NCBI GenBank assembly: GCA_032719365.1
Contig: CM064871.1
Coordinates: 60,710,416 to 60,774,415, forward strand
Length of the DNA stretch: 64,000 nucleotides
Source of the DNA: Prinsepia uniflora
Lineage: Eukaryota > Streptophyta > Magnoliopsida > Rosales > Rosaceae
Direction of reading: 5' to 3'
In this document: positions 10,512-20,460 of the stretch, one piece after another
How the letters are laid out: every line of letters begins with the position of its first letter
Position numbering within the stretch: position 1 is the stretch's first letter
Made by a program: the position numbers and the translations under genes
The notes under the pieces: generated by a model
Told to the model about the DNA's origin: nothing
The model's database searches: none
The model's input: the letters and a program-made list of their open reading frames with translations, nothing else

Positions 10512-12722
10512 TCAGTCACCAATATTCCAGGTCATATCATTTTGGAAAATCCAATGGCAGACCTCAATCCGACCCGGACCCGAACCTAAAGCCACGAAAG
10601 CTCCGTGAGTTGGACTCCAAGCAGACGTGTCCAAATGACAGATGGCAACACCATGATTTATCTTAGCCTTTGTAGTCGGGTCCAAAAGATCCGCTTCGTA
10701 AACCCGAACTCTAGGGACAGAGTGGCAGTAATAGAGCAGGTATGGGTACAGGCTCTGATGGCAAGACACGGACTTAGTGACTTTACCGCCGTTGATTGCT
10801 TTCACTTGCCCGATTAACACCATGTGATTTGACCCGTTAATGTTGTCAGTGGTGCGAACCACGACGTTTTGCCCTAGAACCGAGGTGGCAAAGTCGATCA
10901 TATCCTCGACGGACCCAACGCAGCGTTTTGTCTCGCCAGCGCTGGGAGCTCGTTCACACTCATTCAAAGCGTCAAATATGATGTTCTCCATGGTTGAGTT
11001 ATCCGCCACGTGGAAAATTTGTTTGAGCGCGGAGATTGTGGAAGTGGCAAATGGTAATTTAGAGGTAATGGTCCGGGGTAGAAACGATCTTTTTGGCATT
11101 TTATCCCTAATATCGGGCATGGGCATAACAACTCCATCCTTGAGCATAGATTCCCGGAAGAATTTACCCGGCTCCTCTGACCGTTTTAGCAAAATTCCAC
11201 TGGCCGCCCTTAAATTTTCAGCGGTGGAGCTGCCATTGGCGTAGCTTGTGAAATTGATCCCCTCCTTGGCGTATTCTTTGAAAGTACTGTTTTTACCGTA
11301 GGTGCTGAACCCAACCGAGAGCCCCTTCGGCCATTCCCTACCGTACCCGGTAAATTTATCTGACCCGTTCTTCAACGTGTTCCCGTAATCGACGAAATTG
11401 ACCGTGTCCTTGGTGGCATTCCGAGCGTACGACGTGAACGAGTCGTCGATCATATTCGAGTGATCTCTGTAATTGCTGAAAGTATCGCTTACGCCGATGC
11501 CGAAATCCCCATAGCTTTTAAAATCGTTGCGGGTATCGTTCTTGCCGACCCCGTAATTCTTGAACTTGTCGCCGTATGAAGATCCCTCCTCGCCGTAACC
11601 GGAAAATTTGGAATTAACACGCTTATCGCCATAAGCGGTGAAGTCGTTGGGAGACCAAGCGCCCTTCCTGGAGTAGCTGGTGAACGATTCTTGACCACCG
11701 TTTTTGACTTTCTGACTGTATTCTGTGAACGATTGCTCCCAGTTGCTGGCATCGGACGAGTACGATTTGAATCGGAGATTGGAATCTGATGCCGATTCAC
11801 CGTACTTTTTGAAATCTCCCGCTCCGTCAGTAGCTCCTGCGGTGGCGTAGCTGTTGAAGCTCTGATCCACTGAGTTGCCTTCCGACCCGTACTTGGTGAA
11901 ATTATGCTTGTTTCCGATTACCTTATGGCTGTAAATCCTAAAATCGTTGACTGAGTAGTTCTTGAACGAGTCGGACCTGCCGGAAAGACCTGCCCCGTAA
12001 GATGTAAAGTTCTTAGCCAAGTAGCCGGTGAAGTTGGAATCGATTTCGTGCTTTATGAGGATCTGACCCAACTCTGTGGAGCAGAGGAGGTTCGCGGAGG
12101 AACAGAACTCTGGGAGTCGAGTCGAGAGATTGTTCTGAGCTGCGAGTTTTGCAAAAGTCGCTGAGTCCACGGCGCTCAATGGTGAGGCCTTTGAAAGCAG
12201 AAATGGCGGTGTTTCTGCGTTGTTTTGGATCGCTTTATTCCAGTAACGAATCAAATAGGCCCTGGGCGTAAATGGGCTTTTCATTGGGCGGGCCGTGGCT
12301 AAAGCAACCTGCAATTGGGCATAGCCATGACACGCGGGTTATTAACAATTACGAAATTTTTATTTTTTGATACAAAATGATTAGGTAAAAAGTTAAAGTA
12401 CACACATTGCAGAAATTTTATTTTTTACCAGAATCAAAATCAAAATTATGAATTGAAAAGTAAAAAATGACTAATAGATAAAAAAGAAAGGTATTGGTCC
12501 TACAATAGAATGATATTCCTTTCAACCTAGAAATCGAAAGTCTCAAATTTTACTTATAAAATTTAATATTTATAAAGAACGAGATCGACATTCAAAAATA
12601 TGGACTACATAAATAATCAAGGAAAGTGAGAATTTTTTACTACTTACATTGAGAAACGAGAGGAAGACGAAGAGCAGAGAGACTAGAAGAGTCGCAGAGC
12701 TGATTGGTTTGAGCGTCTGCAT
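10512..12722 (-). CDS. polygalacturonase-1 beta-subunit-like BURP-domain protein (two exons)
   Basis: Exon 1 is 12722-12648 (25 codons) and exon 2 is 12308-10512, joined in phase 0; product about 623 residues, close to the roughly 630 of the tomato PG1 beta precursor. Residues 1-29 form a signal peptide (MQTLKPISSATLLVSLLFVF..., likely cut after VALA), so the protein is secreted to the wall. FTPRAYLIRYWNK follows, a hallmark of this subfamily. Residues about 118-380 hold some 20 F-x-x-Y repeats (FTSYG, FKNYG, FTKYG). Residues 408-623 are the BURP domain with a perfect CH-x10-CH-x27-CH-x25-CH signature (CH pairs at about 541, 553, 582, 609). Relatives are non-catalytic partners that anchor or modulate polygalacturonase in pectin breakdown. 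No stop, frameshift or lost motif is visible, so it should be functional. The assignment to this BURP subfamily is secure; its physiological role is inferred. Confidence 0.95.
12309..12647 (-). other. intron of the BURP gene
   Basis: 339-bp intron with donor AAT|GTAAGT at 12648/12647 and acceptor CCCAATTGCAG|GTT at 12309/12308. It is T-rich on the coding strand, as plant introns are, and splits the signal-peptide region from the mature protein. Confidence 0.9.
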
Positions 12723-12797
12723 TTTCCTTATTTCTTTTTTGGTTTATTTGCCGAGCGGATGAGGGAGTGAGTTGATGATGATGGGTTTGAAAGCGCC

Positions 12798-12806
12798 AAT
12801 TTATAA
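12798..12806 (-). promoter_or_regulatory. TATA box of the BURP gene
   Basis: TTATAAATT on the minus strand about 76-84 bases upstream of the ATG at 12722. The 5' UTR between them is CT/CA-rich, usual for a plant leader. Transcription start not determined. Confidence 0.6.
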
Positions 12807-12810
12807 GGGT

Positions 12811-12965
12811 GTCGACGATAAATTTTGCATGACGCGGTCAAATATTATTATGCGTGTAATCAAAGCTAGAATTATTAGCACAAATTAAGAATTAGTGCAG
12901 GTTATAATTTTATTGGAAGGTTTTACATTAAATACGATATTGATGATTCTTCTTTAAAATATTGG
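12811..12965. repeat. promoter-proximal direct repeat, copy 1
   Basis: About 155 bp directly upstream of the TATA box. It shares with 13046-13206 the order TCAAATAT.ATTATGCGTGT, ATCAAAGCT, GGAAGGTTTTACATT and AATATTGATGA. Divergence is substantial, so the duplication is old. Confidence 0.75.
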
Positions 12966-13045
12966 TGGATGAGAGCTTTTGGTTTTCTTACCTGTAAATG
13001 TAAATTGTTTTTATTTTTTTTATTTGAATGACAACTTGTTCAAGA

Positions 13046-13206
13046 GTGTCAATAATAAATAAAATTTACACGACTCGGTTAAATATAATTATGCGTGTGG
13101 ATCAAAGCTTGGATTGGTAACGCAAATCAGTAATTAATGTAGATTTTAATCGTACAGGAAGGTTTTACATTGAAGAGAATATTGATGAATATTTTTTAAG
13201 ACATTG
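13046..13206. repeat. promoter-proximal direct repeat, copy 2
   Basis: Second copy in the same orientation about 236 bp further upstream of the BURP gene. The motif ATTATGCGTGT and the GGAAGGTTTTACATT block are retained. Confidence 0.75.
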
Positions 13207-13691
13207 ATGAATCGTGATCTAAATTTAGATTGTGACTTTCCTTTGTTTTATTGGAAGTAGTAGAAGAGAGTTTTATGTATCCTTACTTGTATTGTAAAAT
13301 TTTCTATCGGATTTTAATGACAACGTAAATAAAGAAGAAGAAAAAGAATTTAAATTACTGATATTTTAAAATGGTCATTAAGTATTTCCTATTAAGGATA
13401 GAGATGAAGATTTTAACGGGTCAAGCATCATCCATTTTCATCAAAAGATAGAACGTAAGCACATTTTGCTGGATTGCCAAAATTATAAATTCGCCAATGT
13501 GTTTAATGGAAAATCATATGCTAAATGCAAATGAAAAATCTCATTCTAGATATATAAATGAAATACCTTATTTATTATTGGGTAATTTTCTTTTTGGTGC
13601 CAGTATATTTTAATCATTGTGTTATTTACTACTGTTTTTTTACCAAGCAAGTGCAAGAAATAGTTACGGCTTGTTGACTTTCGATACTCAA

Positions 13692-13795
13692 ATGTTCTAA
13701 GTAATACAATTTGGGAAAAAAAAAATATTTGATCTTCTATTTCATTTTTTACATTTATGGATTCCATTTCTTCAATTCGATTGTCATATAAATTT
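13692..13795. repeat. about 100-bp direct repeat, left copy
   Basis: AGTAATACAATTTGGGAAAA through CAATTCGA(C/T)TGTCAT is repeated nearly identically at 18607-18705 in the same orientation. The two copies flank the LTR block and the 23S fragment. Confidence 0.9.
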
Positions 13796-14221
13796 TTTTG
13801 TAAAAATCATGAGTATCGACTATCGTGTGAGTCTCTCGACCAATGTGTAGGTGCCGTTAGGTGTTGGATCCCAAGTTTTTATGGATTCCTTCTTTGTTAA
13901 CGGGGTCGACCCCAAAGCCATAATGCCTCAAAACGTGGAGGCCATAGAGAAAGTCTCTTTTATTCTTGTGTTTCGAACTTCGTGAAGAACTCAATTCTAC
14001 CTCTCCCTCGTTACGAACATAAAAGTGGGGCTGCGCGCCAGTTGTGCACCCCCTTCGATATTTTTTTTTATGGTTCATATTCCGAATTAGGTTCATCCCT
14101 GTAATAATCGTATGAACTGAGTTGTAAACATGAAAACATAAGAAGCTCTAATATTCACTGGCTTTCAAGGAATGGAATATTATCAAGCTCTAATGCATGT
14201 CATCCTTTTTCCTTCTTGCGA
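13796..14221. other. no gene recognised
   Basis: Unique-looking sequence. An 80-residue minus-strand frame (13857-14096) with RSSKHKNKRDFLYGLHVL has no recognised domain and no supporting context. Confidence 0.4.
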
Positions 14222-14415
14222 ACCATAGGAGCACCTAGTGCCCAGATTATCAGTGAGATACCACTCTGGAAGAGCTAGAATTCTAACATTGTGTTAGGAC
14301 CTATGGGCCAAGGGACAGTCTCAGGAAGACAGTTTCTATGGGGCGTAGGCCTCCCAAAAGGTAACGTAGGCGTGCAAAGGTTTCCTCGGGCCAGACGAAG
14401 ATTGGCCCTCGAGTC
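14222..14415 (+). pseudogene. chloroplast 23S rRNA fragment (nuclear plastid insertion)
   Basis: About 195 bp in sense orientation match the 3' half of plastid 23S rRNA (domain V region): AGGAGCACCTAGTGCCCAG, GATACCACTCTGGAAGAGC, GGACAGTCTCAGG.AGACAG, TTCTATGGGGCGTAGGCCTC and GGCGTGCAAAGGTTTCCTCG. Recognised from memory of the plastid gene, not by alignment. Several substitutions (such as ACGGAGG to ACGTAGG) and abrupt ends show it is a dead fragment moved to the nucleus. A mitochondrial copy of plastid DNA as the source is possible. Confidence 0.88.
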
Positions 14416-14453
14416 GTTCGCGAATGAACCAGGCTTTTGACGGGTCGGCCTGA

Positions 14454-17400
14454 TGTCAGGACCCGTTCTCAATCCCCCAGGGATTAACGAGGAACAACCC
14501 TGATCCCTTCTGACACGGAGTGTCAGACAAGGGAAATTTCCGACTTTTGCCCTCCCGGGCTATCAGAGTACGCCAGGATCCGGAGGAGGTATGTGATATC
14601 TCGGTCTCTGCTACAGCCCACATCCACTGTCAACCTGAAGGGCAGTCAAAACATTAAAAGCTGTGAGTGGACAAAACAAGAGTTTATAAAAACATTTCGT
14701 AAGAAGACATTTGTACCCTTCACTAAAAAGCATGCATGCATTCGAAAACCATTTAACCAAATGGAACCATATGTGGGAACTAAGCCCAAAACCATAATCA
14801 AATCAAATATACGGGCCACCGCCCAAATCCATAAGGGACTCAGCCCAAAACCATATCCAAACTGAAACCAAGTACAAGGGCCACTGCCCAAATCCTGTGC
14901 ACATCACATATCACATAACAGATATATCATATATACATGTAAGTCACACAACCAATCCTGTCACGGTTTCCAAAGCTACGCGCGTGCTACTCGGGGTCTC
15001 AAACCCAAGTCTCTCAGAATCCAAGGTCAATGTCCGTAGACCAATGACCCATCCTGAGGTTATAGTACAAGCCTTCCTAAGAGCAAGGCACCCAACGGGG
15101 GCGACTCCCACTCAGTCAGTGCTCCGTGACTACTCCGGGGTCCACCCAAGCCAACGACCCTCCCCGGAGGAGATAATAGAAGTAAAGGAAGGTATATGAA
15201 CATACATATACATAACATAAACATTCATGCCCGGCTCCCCTGAACCGTCATGATCCATAACATCCATTCCATGCCCGGTTCCCATAAACCGTCATGTACC
15301 ACAATAACATAACAAGGGTTCATGCCGGTTCCCATAAACCGTCATGAACCTGGAAATCCATGTAGGGTCCCTAACCCAAAATCATAACCGTAAAGTAACT
15401 GGGTCTCGTGTCCGAACATATGACATCAACTGGGCATCCAATATCTAAGGGTCAGTTACGACTCCGATCATAGTGATGCGTGCAACCATCCATCCAGGAT
15501 CGCCCTCAATCCTGGTATGTCGCCGTGAATGAATCAACCGACGCCACCACCACAAGATCATGGTGCACTCATCACCGATCGCTATCTCGAACCGTCAGCA
15601 CTCCGAAGTCGAGCCTCCCCAGGCTGCCCGACCACGAATCGTGCATCGTGACCTCTTCGGAAGGAACACATCCCAATCCGGAGGCGAGCGTCACGTCGTC
15701 CGTCGCCGTGCACCAAGCATCTGCCGCGACCATGACTTAGAACCGAAGGCCATCAATAGCATCATATGCCTGAGACAAACCAAATGGGTCTCATACCCGA
15801 GTTTATCCTTTTAGAAATCCAAAATCTTTTCATTTAAACCAATAAAGAAATACCGACCTGTATAAACACCGTATAAGGCCAAAACCTCAAAATACGTGCT
15901 TTTACGTAACCACAACCAAATGCACTCATGGAATCACCAAACATGTATTAAAACATATAATAAACATTTATGCATGCACCAATTTAGAAAACCAAGGTCC
16001 ACTCACAGACCGTCCGAGATGCCGCCTCGATTTGCGTGCTATACGGCTCTCCCGAGCCAATCACCGTCACCAGGACTCCCAAACCTTTCCAAATCGTAAT
16101 AGATGGTTACTAACTACTTAATTTACCTCCCACTAAAGCCTCGTAATTTTCTGGAATTTTTAACTATTTTAAAACTCAATCCGAAACCTTACGATGCCCC
16201 GAATATTATCGAGACGGTGTCCAATCGACACGAAACCAGTCCCAAAATGTTCGTTACATCAAATAGAGTGTTTCACATGTTGAACACATTCCCAAATTTT
16301 AGGCCACGCGCCCTCACGCGCTCCAAGAAGCCATTGCGCGTGGGACTCACGCGCTCTGCACAGTGTCTTCTGCAAGCTGCCACGAACCGGCCAATTCGGT
16401 TATCTGGTTTTCCTAGACTGGCGTGACCGGTCCGGCTTATTTTCTCCCTAATTTCTGATACGTTTACCTCTAATTCAATCCTAAAAATCCTATTTTCAAG
16501 TTTCCTACCCATTCCAATTAACAAAACTAACTAAAACCACCTAAAGCGCGTGATTCCAAAATGAACCTCACGACTAAATTTTTCCATTTTCTCTCCCACA
16601 GCTCCTCAGCCGTTAAACCACCTCAAAAGCCTCTTAAAACCTCCGTAGCAGTATACTAATAAAGTCCTAATCAACCAAAACTAACCATAACAACAAAATC
16701 AATTTAAAATGGGATTTGGGCCTTATCGGGTACCCTCTCGGGTTTGTGGTTTCAGCCGTGCACGACGGCGTCACCTGGCCGGCCACCATCCTCCATAGTC
16801 CTCTCATCACTCACTAGTCTCTCCAGTAAACATCTGGGGTCAAGGGTTTGGTGTTTGGGGTGAAGGGTGGATCGGGTTTTGGGTTGGAAAAATGGAGGAT
16901 GAATGATCGATGAAGGGAATGGTGGGTGCATGAATGTAAAGGAAGGGCCAGTGGATGGGTGACACTTGTCACTCATCCATTAGACATGGATTAAATATCT
17001 GGGGCCCACTAGAATCCAAAAGTGACTTATCTCGTAAGTCGTGCAATAGTGCACTTGAACTTCCGCGAACCGTAACTTCGCCGTCGAACGCCCGAATTCG
17101 ACGTGCTGCCTGTCTATGGATTCGTATCATCCCGATCTACGTAATGGTCCTTGGCCCTCGGCCATCGGACATACTGGTCAAAAAGTCAACATTTTGCCCC
17201 TTTTAACCATAATTACCAAAATGCCCTTATCCTTCCGAACGTCATAACTTTTTCCTCGAATGTCAGAATTGAACGTGCCACCTGTCTATGAACTCGTGAC
17301 GTCACGAACTACGTCACGGTCATCGATCAAAGTCCATTTGACCGTCCGAATGAAAAGTCAATGTTTTACCCACGTCTAGGGGCAAAACGGTCATTTTGCA

Positions 17401-17495
17401 TCGTTCATCCGATTTCGCCTAACTAATCATCGATTAACCTCACTAATCATTATTAGTCACTAATTTAATCTTGGAATTCGGGACGAGTCGTTACA
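14454..17495 (-). mobile_element. solo LTR, 3.04 kb
   Basis: Starts TGTAACGACTCGTCCC at 17495 and ends CGGGTCCTGACA at 14454 on the minus strand, with no internal domain attached. Flanking 5-mers CCTGA (14449-14453) and TCTGA (17496-17500) differ at one base, consistent with an aged target duplication. Inside, in order: the two GTGCC(G/A)CCTGTC blocks (about 17275 and 17100), the palindrome at 16953-16978, a CGCG-rich block (16305-16355), and a CTGTGAGTGGAC motif near 14665. Solo LTRs arise by recombination between the two LTRs of one element. Confidence 0.8.
16953..16978. promoter_or_regulatory. LTR palindrome
   Basis: Arms GGATGGGTGACA and TGTCACTCATCC around a 2-base centre; 11 of 12 pairs match. 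It sits 517 bp from the LTR 5' end. Confidence 0.7.
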
Positions 17496-18600
17496 TCTGA
17501 CACGAAGGCCAGATAAGGGATAATCCAGATCAACAGCCCAAACGGGCTTTCAGAGCACGCCAGAACCAATGGAGGAGTATGATGTCTGGGTCTCAACTAC
17601 AGCCTGCACCGCGATCAACCTGAAGGGCATTAAAAACTGTGAGTGGACGAAAACAAATAATTTAATAAAACACATTTGATAAAAGACATTTATGCCCTTC
17701 ACTTAAAACTATGGATGCATACAAAAACTAATTAATTCAAACATAATAAAAACCGTTTAGAAAACCAAAGCCATTTCTTTCCTCAAATCATTAGGGTCTT
17801 AGCCCAAAACCGTAAAATCAACCAAGTGTGGGAACTCAGTCCAAAACCTTAAAACACCGAAATTCCTAAATCCAAATCCATATGGGTCACTGCCCAAATC
17901 CATAAACACGGAAATACTATTTCATAAATCCAGTAAATCATGTTTACCAAATACCAATCCTCGGCATCCTAGACGCTTGACGTCCCAGACGTCATATCTT
18001 AAGGTCTAAGCAACGCGTGCTGCCCGAGGTCTCTTCGGGTCAATCTCTGACATCCTAAATGTCTGACGTCCCAGACGTCGAATCATAGCAATCCTGCTCC
18101 TGAGTCACTATTCGGTCCGGTCACTCCGTGCAATGACCCCTCGCATGCAATGCGCCATGATTTCCCCAGTGTCCCAGACATCTGGAGAAGACCATCCACA
18201 TATCCTCATCTAAGAATGGTACATGGGAAACATCTTTATAAGACTATTTCAAAACATCTCAAAGGGGCCATGCCGAAATTTACATAAAACCATCATAAAT
18301 CCATTTATCCAAATCCATAACTGGGTCCCCGACCTGGAATCACATTATAAACAATAATTGGGCCCCATGCCCGATTTTTGTAAACCAACTGGTTCTCATA
18401 CCCGATTTCTCATTAAATCAAATGAACTTTAAGTCCGATAGTTTCCAAATCAAATGGTCTCATGCCCGATTCCATATTTCTAAATCCAAAACCATTATAT
18501 CAAATCATCTTGGAAATACTAGCACACAAAAATACAGTATAAAATCATAAACCTCTAAATACGTGCAAATACGGAAATCATAAATACCAAAATTATTATC
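17496..18600 (-). mobile_element. truncated LTR (3' half, minus)
   Basis: Related to the solo LTR at 14454-17495: TCTGACACGAAGGCCAGATAAGGG, GGAGGAGTATGATGTC and CCTGAAGGGCATTAAAAACTGTGAGTGG follow in the order expected for the 3' part of a minus LTR. Four-base 'GGTC/GGCC ... CCCAA' motifs recur between 17790 and 18500. Truncated at about 18600, exactly where the 100-bp direct repeat begins. Confidence 0.75.
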
Positions 18601-18606
18601 ATGGAC

Positions 18607-18705
18607 TTCAAGTAATACAATTTGGGAAAAAAATATTTGACCTTATATTTCATTTTTAACATTTATGGATTCCATTTCTTCAATTCGACTGTCATAAATT
18701 TTTTT
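18607..18705. repeat. about 100-bp direct repeat, right copy
   Basis: Same orientation as 13692-13795, with a shorter A-run and a few substitutions. Confidence 0.9.
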
Positions 18706-19369
18706 TTTAATGGTTAAGCAACCACAAAATTTGGGTGACAAACCTCTTGAATTTTTTGGACGTAAAATTTGGATCTTCTTTTCAATTATTCTTCATTGAT
18801 ATTGATGTGTTATGTTGATATATGAAATGGATCAACTTAGACTCACCTTACTGAGCATCTTAGGCTGCTCCTCTCGGGGCAGGAAGACCTGCACAGGGAG
18901 AGGGTGAGAGCAAAGGGACACCGGTGTGACGCCGGCCTAATAGTCTCCGATGCATAAGTAAAATTAAGTGGGAAAGGTACTGTAGTAGTTTATGCAACAT
19001 GAGGGCAATATTGTCATTACCTTTTGGAGGGGCATACCCCTGTATTTATAGTCGTATTGAATGTGTTTGTTGGGGATGGTCGATGTGGGATAAATGTTGT
19101 GGCCTTTAGGGGCTGAAACCTGTCCTGAGGTGGTCATGAGCAACATTTCTAACTTGTCAGTAGGCTCTAGCTGACCAAATGTGGTAGGCTTGTAAGTGGG
19201 TCGACTTGTTTAGGTACAGACAAAAGTCCCCCAAGTTGTTGACTGAGGACGATTTCCTTGGTTGAGGACTTGTACTGTACCTGTCAACCTGTGTAGATGT
19301 ACAGTATGCCAATCCCTAGTCCCCCAAGCCCTTGGCGGAGGATTGATGTCGAGGGAGAGGTTGGTAATC
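18706..19369 (+). mobile_element. 5' non-coding part of a degenerate LTR element
   Basis: Contains a GACGCCGG...CTCCGATGCATAAGT stretch and AAAGTCCCCCAAG motifs, which commonly precede genes of the 'putative gypsy type transposon' class in plant elements. No LTR end could be fixed. No gene is visible. Confidence 0.45.
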
Positions 19370-20000
19370 GGTCAGCTTGCGCGAACCCTCGCACGATGAA
19401 GTGGCTGATTGGCTTGGGAGATGTCCTCAGGCCAACTGAGAGCCACTTGGGTCATGGTGAGTGTATGTCACCATGGTCGGTTAGCATGCGTGAATCCTCA
19501 TACGATGAGGTGGTCTATCGGCCTGAGAGATGTCCTCAGACTAACCTAGAGCCACTTGGACCATGGTGAGTGTATGTCACCATGGTTAGTCAGTTTACGC
19601 GAACCCTCGCACGATGAGGTGTCCGATCGGCTTGAAAAATGTCCTCATACCGACGGAGAGCCACTTGGACCATAGTGAGTGTATGTCACCATGGTTGATT
19701 AGCTTGCATGAACTCTCACACGATGAGGTGGCTGATCAGCATAGGAGATGTCCTTAGACTGATCGAGAGCCACTTGGACCATGGTAAGTGTATGTCACCA
19801 TGGTCGGTCAAGTTGCGCGAACTCTCGCACGATGAGGTGGCCGATCGACCTGGGAGATGTCCTTAGACTGATAGTGAGCCACTTAGACCATGGTGAGTGT
19901 ATTTCACCATAGTCGGTCAACATGCGCGAACCCTCGCACGATGAGGTGGCCGTTCGACCCGGGAGATGTCCTTACACCAACAGAGAGCTACTGAGTGCGT
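19370..20000 (+). repeat. tandem array, 109-bp unit, about 5.8 copies
   Basis: Unit starts near 19370, 19479, 19587, 19696, 19806 and 19915. Each holds GCGCGAACCCTCGCACGATG, a GGGAGATGTCCTCAG-like segment, AGAGCCACTTGG and GTGTATGTCACCATGG. Copies differ by scattered substitutions, and the last is cut short. The non-coding array lies upstream of the gene relic at 20461. Confidence 0.92.
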
Positions 20001-20460
20001 TATTAATTCTCCCTTAATGGAGGTGAGCTTTCCACTGATCAAGATAGTGCGTGTGGTGATGGCGCAACTCTTGGGCTGGCCGAGTAAGTGACCAACGACT
20101 ATTTTTAACCATAGTTACTTTTGGTGGAAAAGTACAAAAGGGCTGGAGAAAGATTCACTTTTGACTTTTCATCTTAAGAATCCTGAGAGTGATTGAGAGT
20201 GACTTACAAGTGATTTCTGGCAACCGCAGAGGCTATTTCCGACGTTGATCCACGGTGGTGTTCACAGCTGACTTCTGAGCAAAAAACTAGGTATGTTACC
20301 ATTTCTGTCTTGATTTTGGATTCAAAGTAGGTGTTGAGCAAGAACATTGTTTGAACATGCTTGGATGTTCATGCCCTTGTTGTCATGATTTCCTAGGTCA
20401 GTTAGGTGTTGTGTCTTGCATGTTTCCCTTCTTAGGAGTCTTCCATTTTTATATTTGTAG
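20001..20460 (+). other. leader region, no gene
   Basis: Non-coding stretch between the tandem array and the start codon of the degenerate protein. T-rich before the ATG at 20461. Confidence 0.4.

Noticed and set aside
10840..11244. 134-residue plus frame
   Set aside because: Antisense to the BURP exon.
14255..14275. Primer binding site TGGTATCTCACTGA on the minus strand
   Set aside because: The match is part of the 23S rRNA fragment, not next to an LTR end.
14222..14415. Working rRNA gene or bacterial contamination
   Set aside because: Only about 195 bp, with substitutions, surrounded by plant retrotransposon DNA.
19370..20000. CRISPR array
   Set aside because: Units are full-length 109-bp tandem repeats without unique spacers, in plant DNA.
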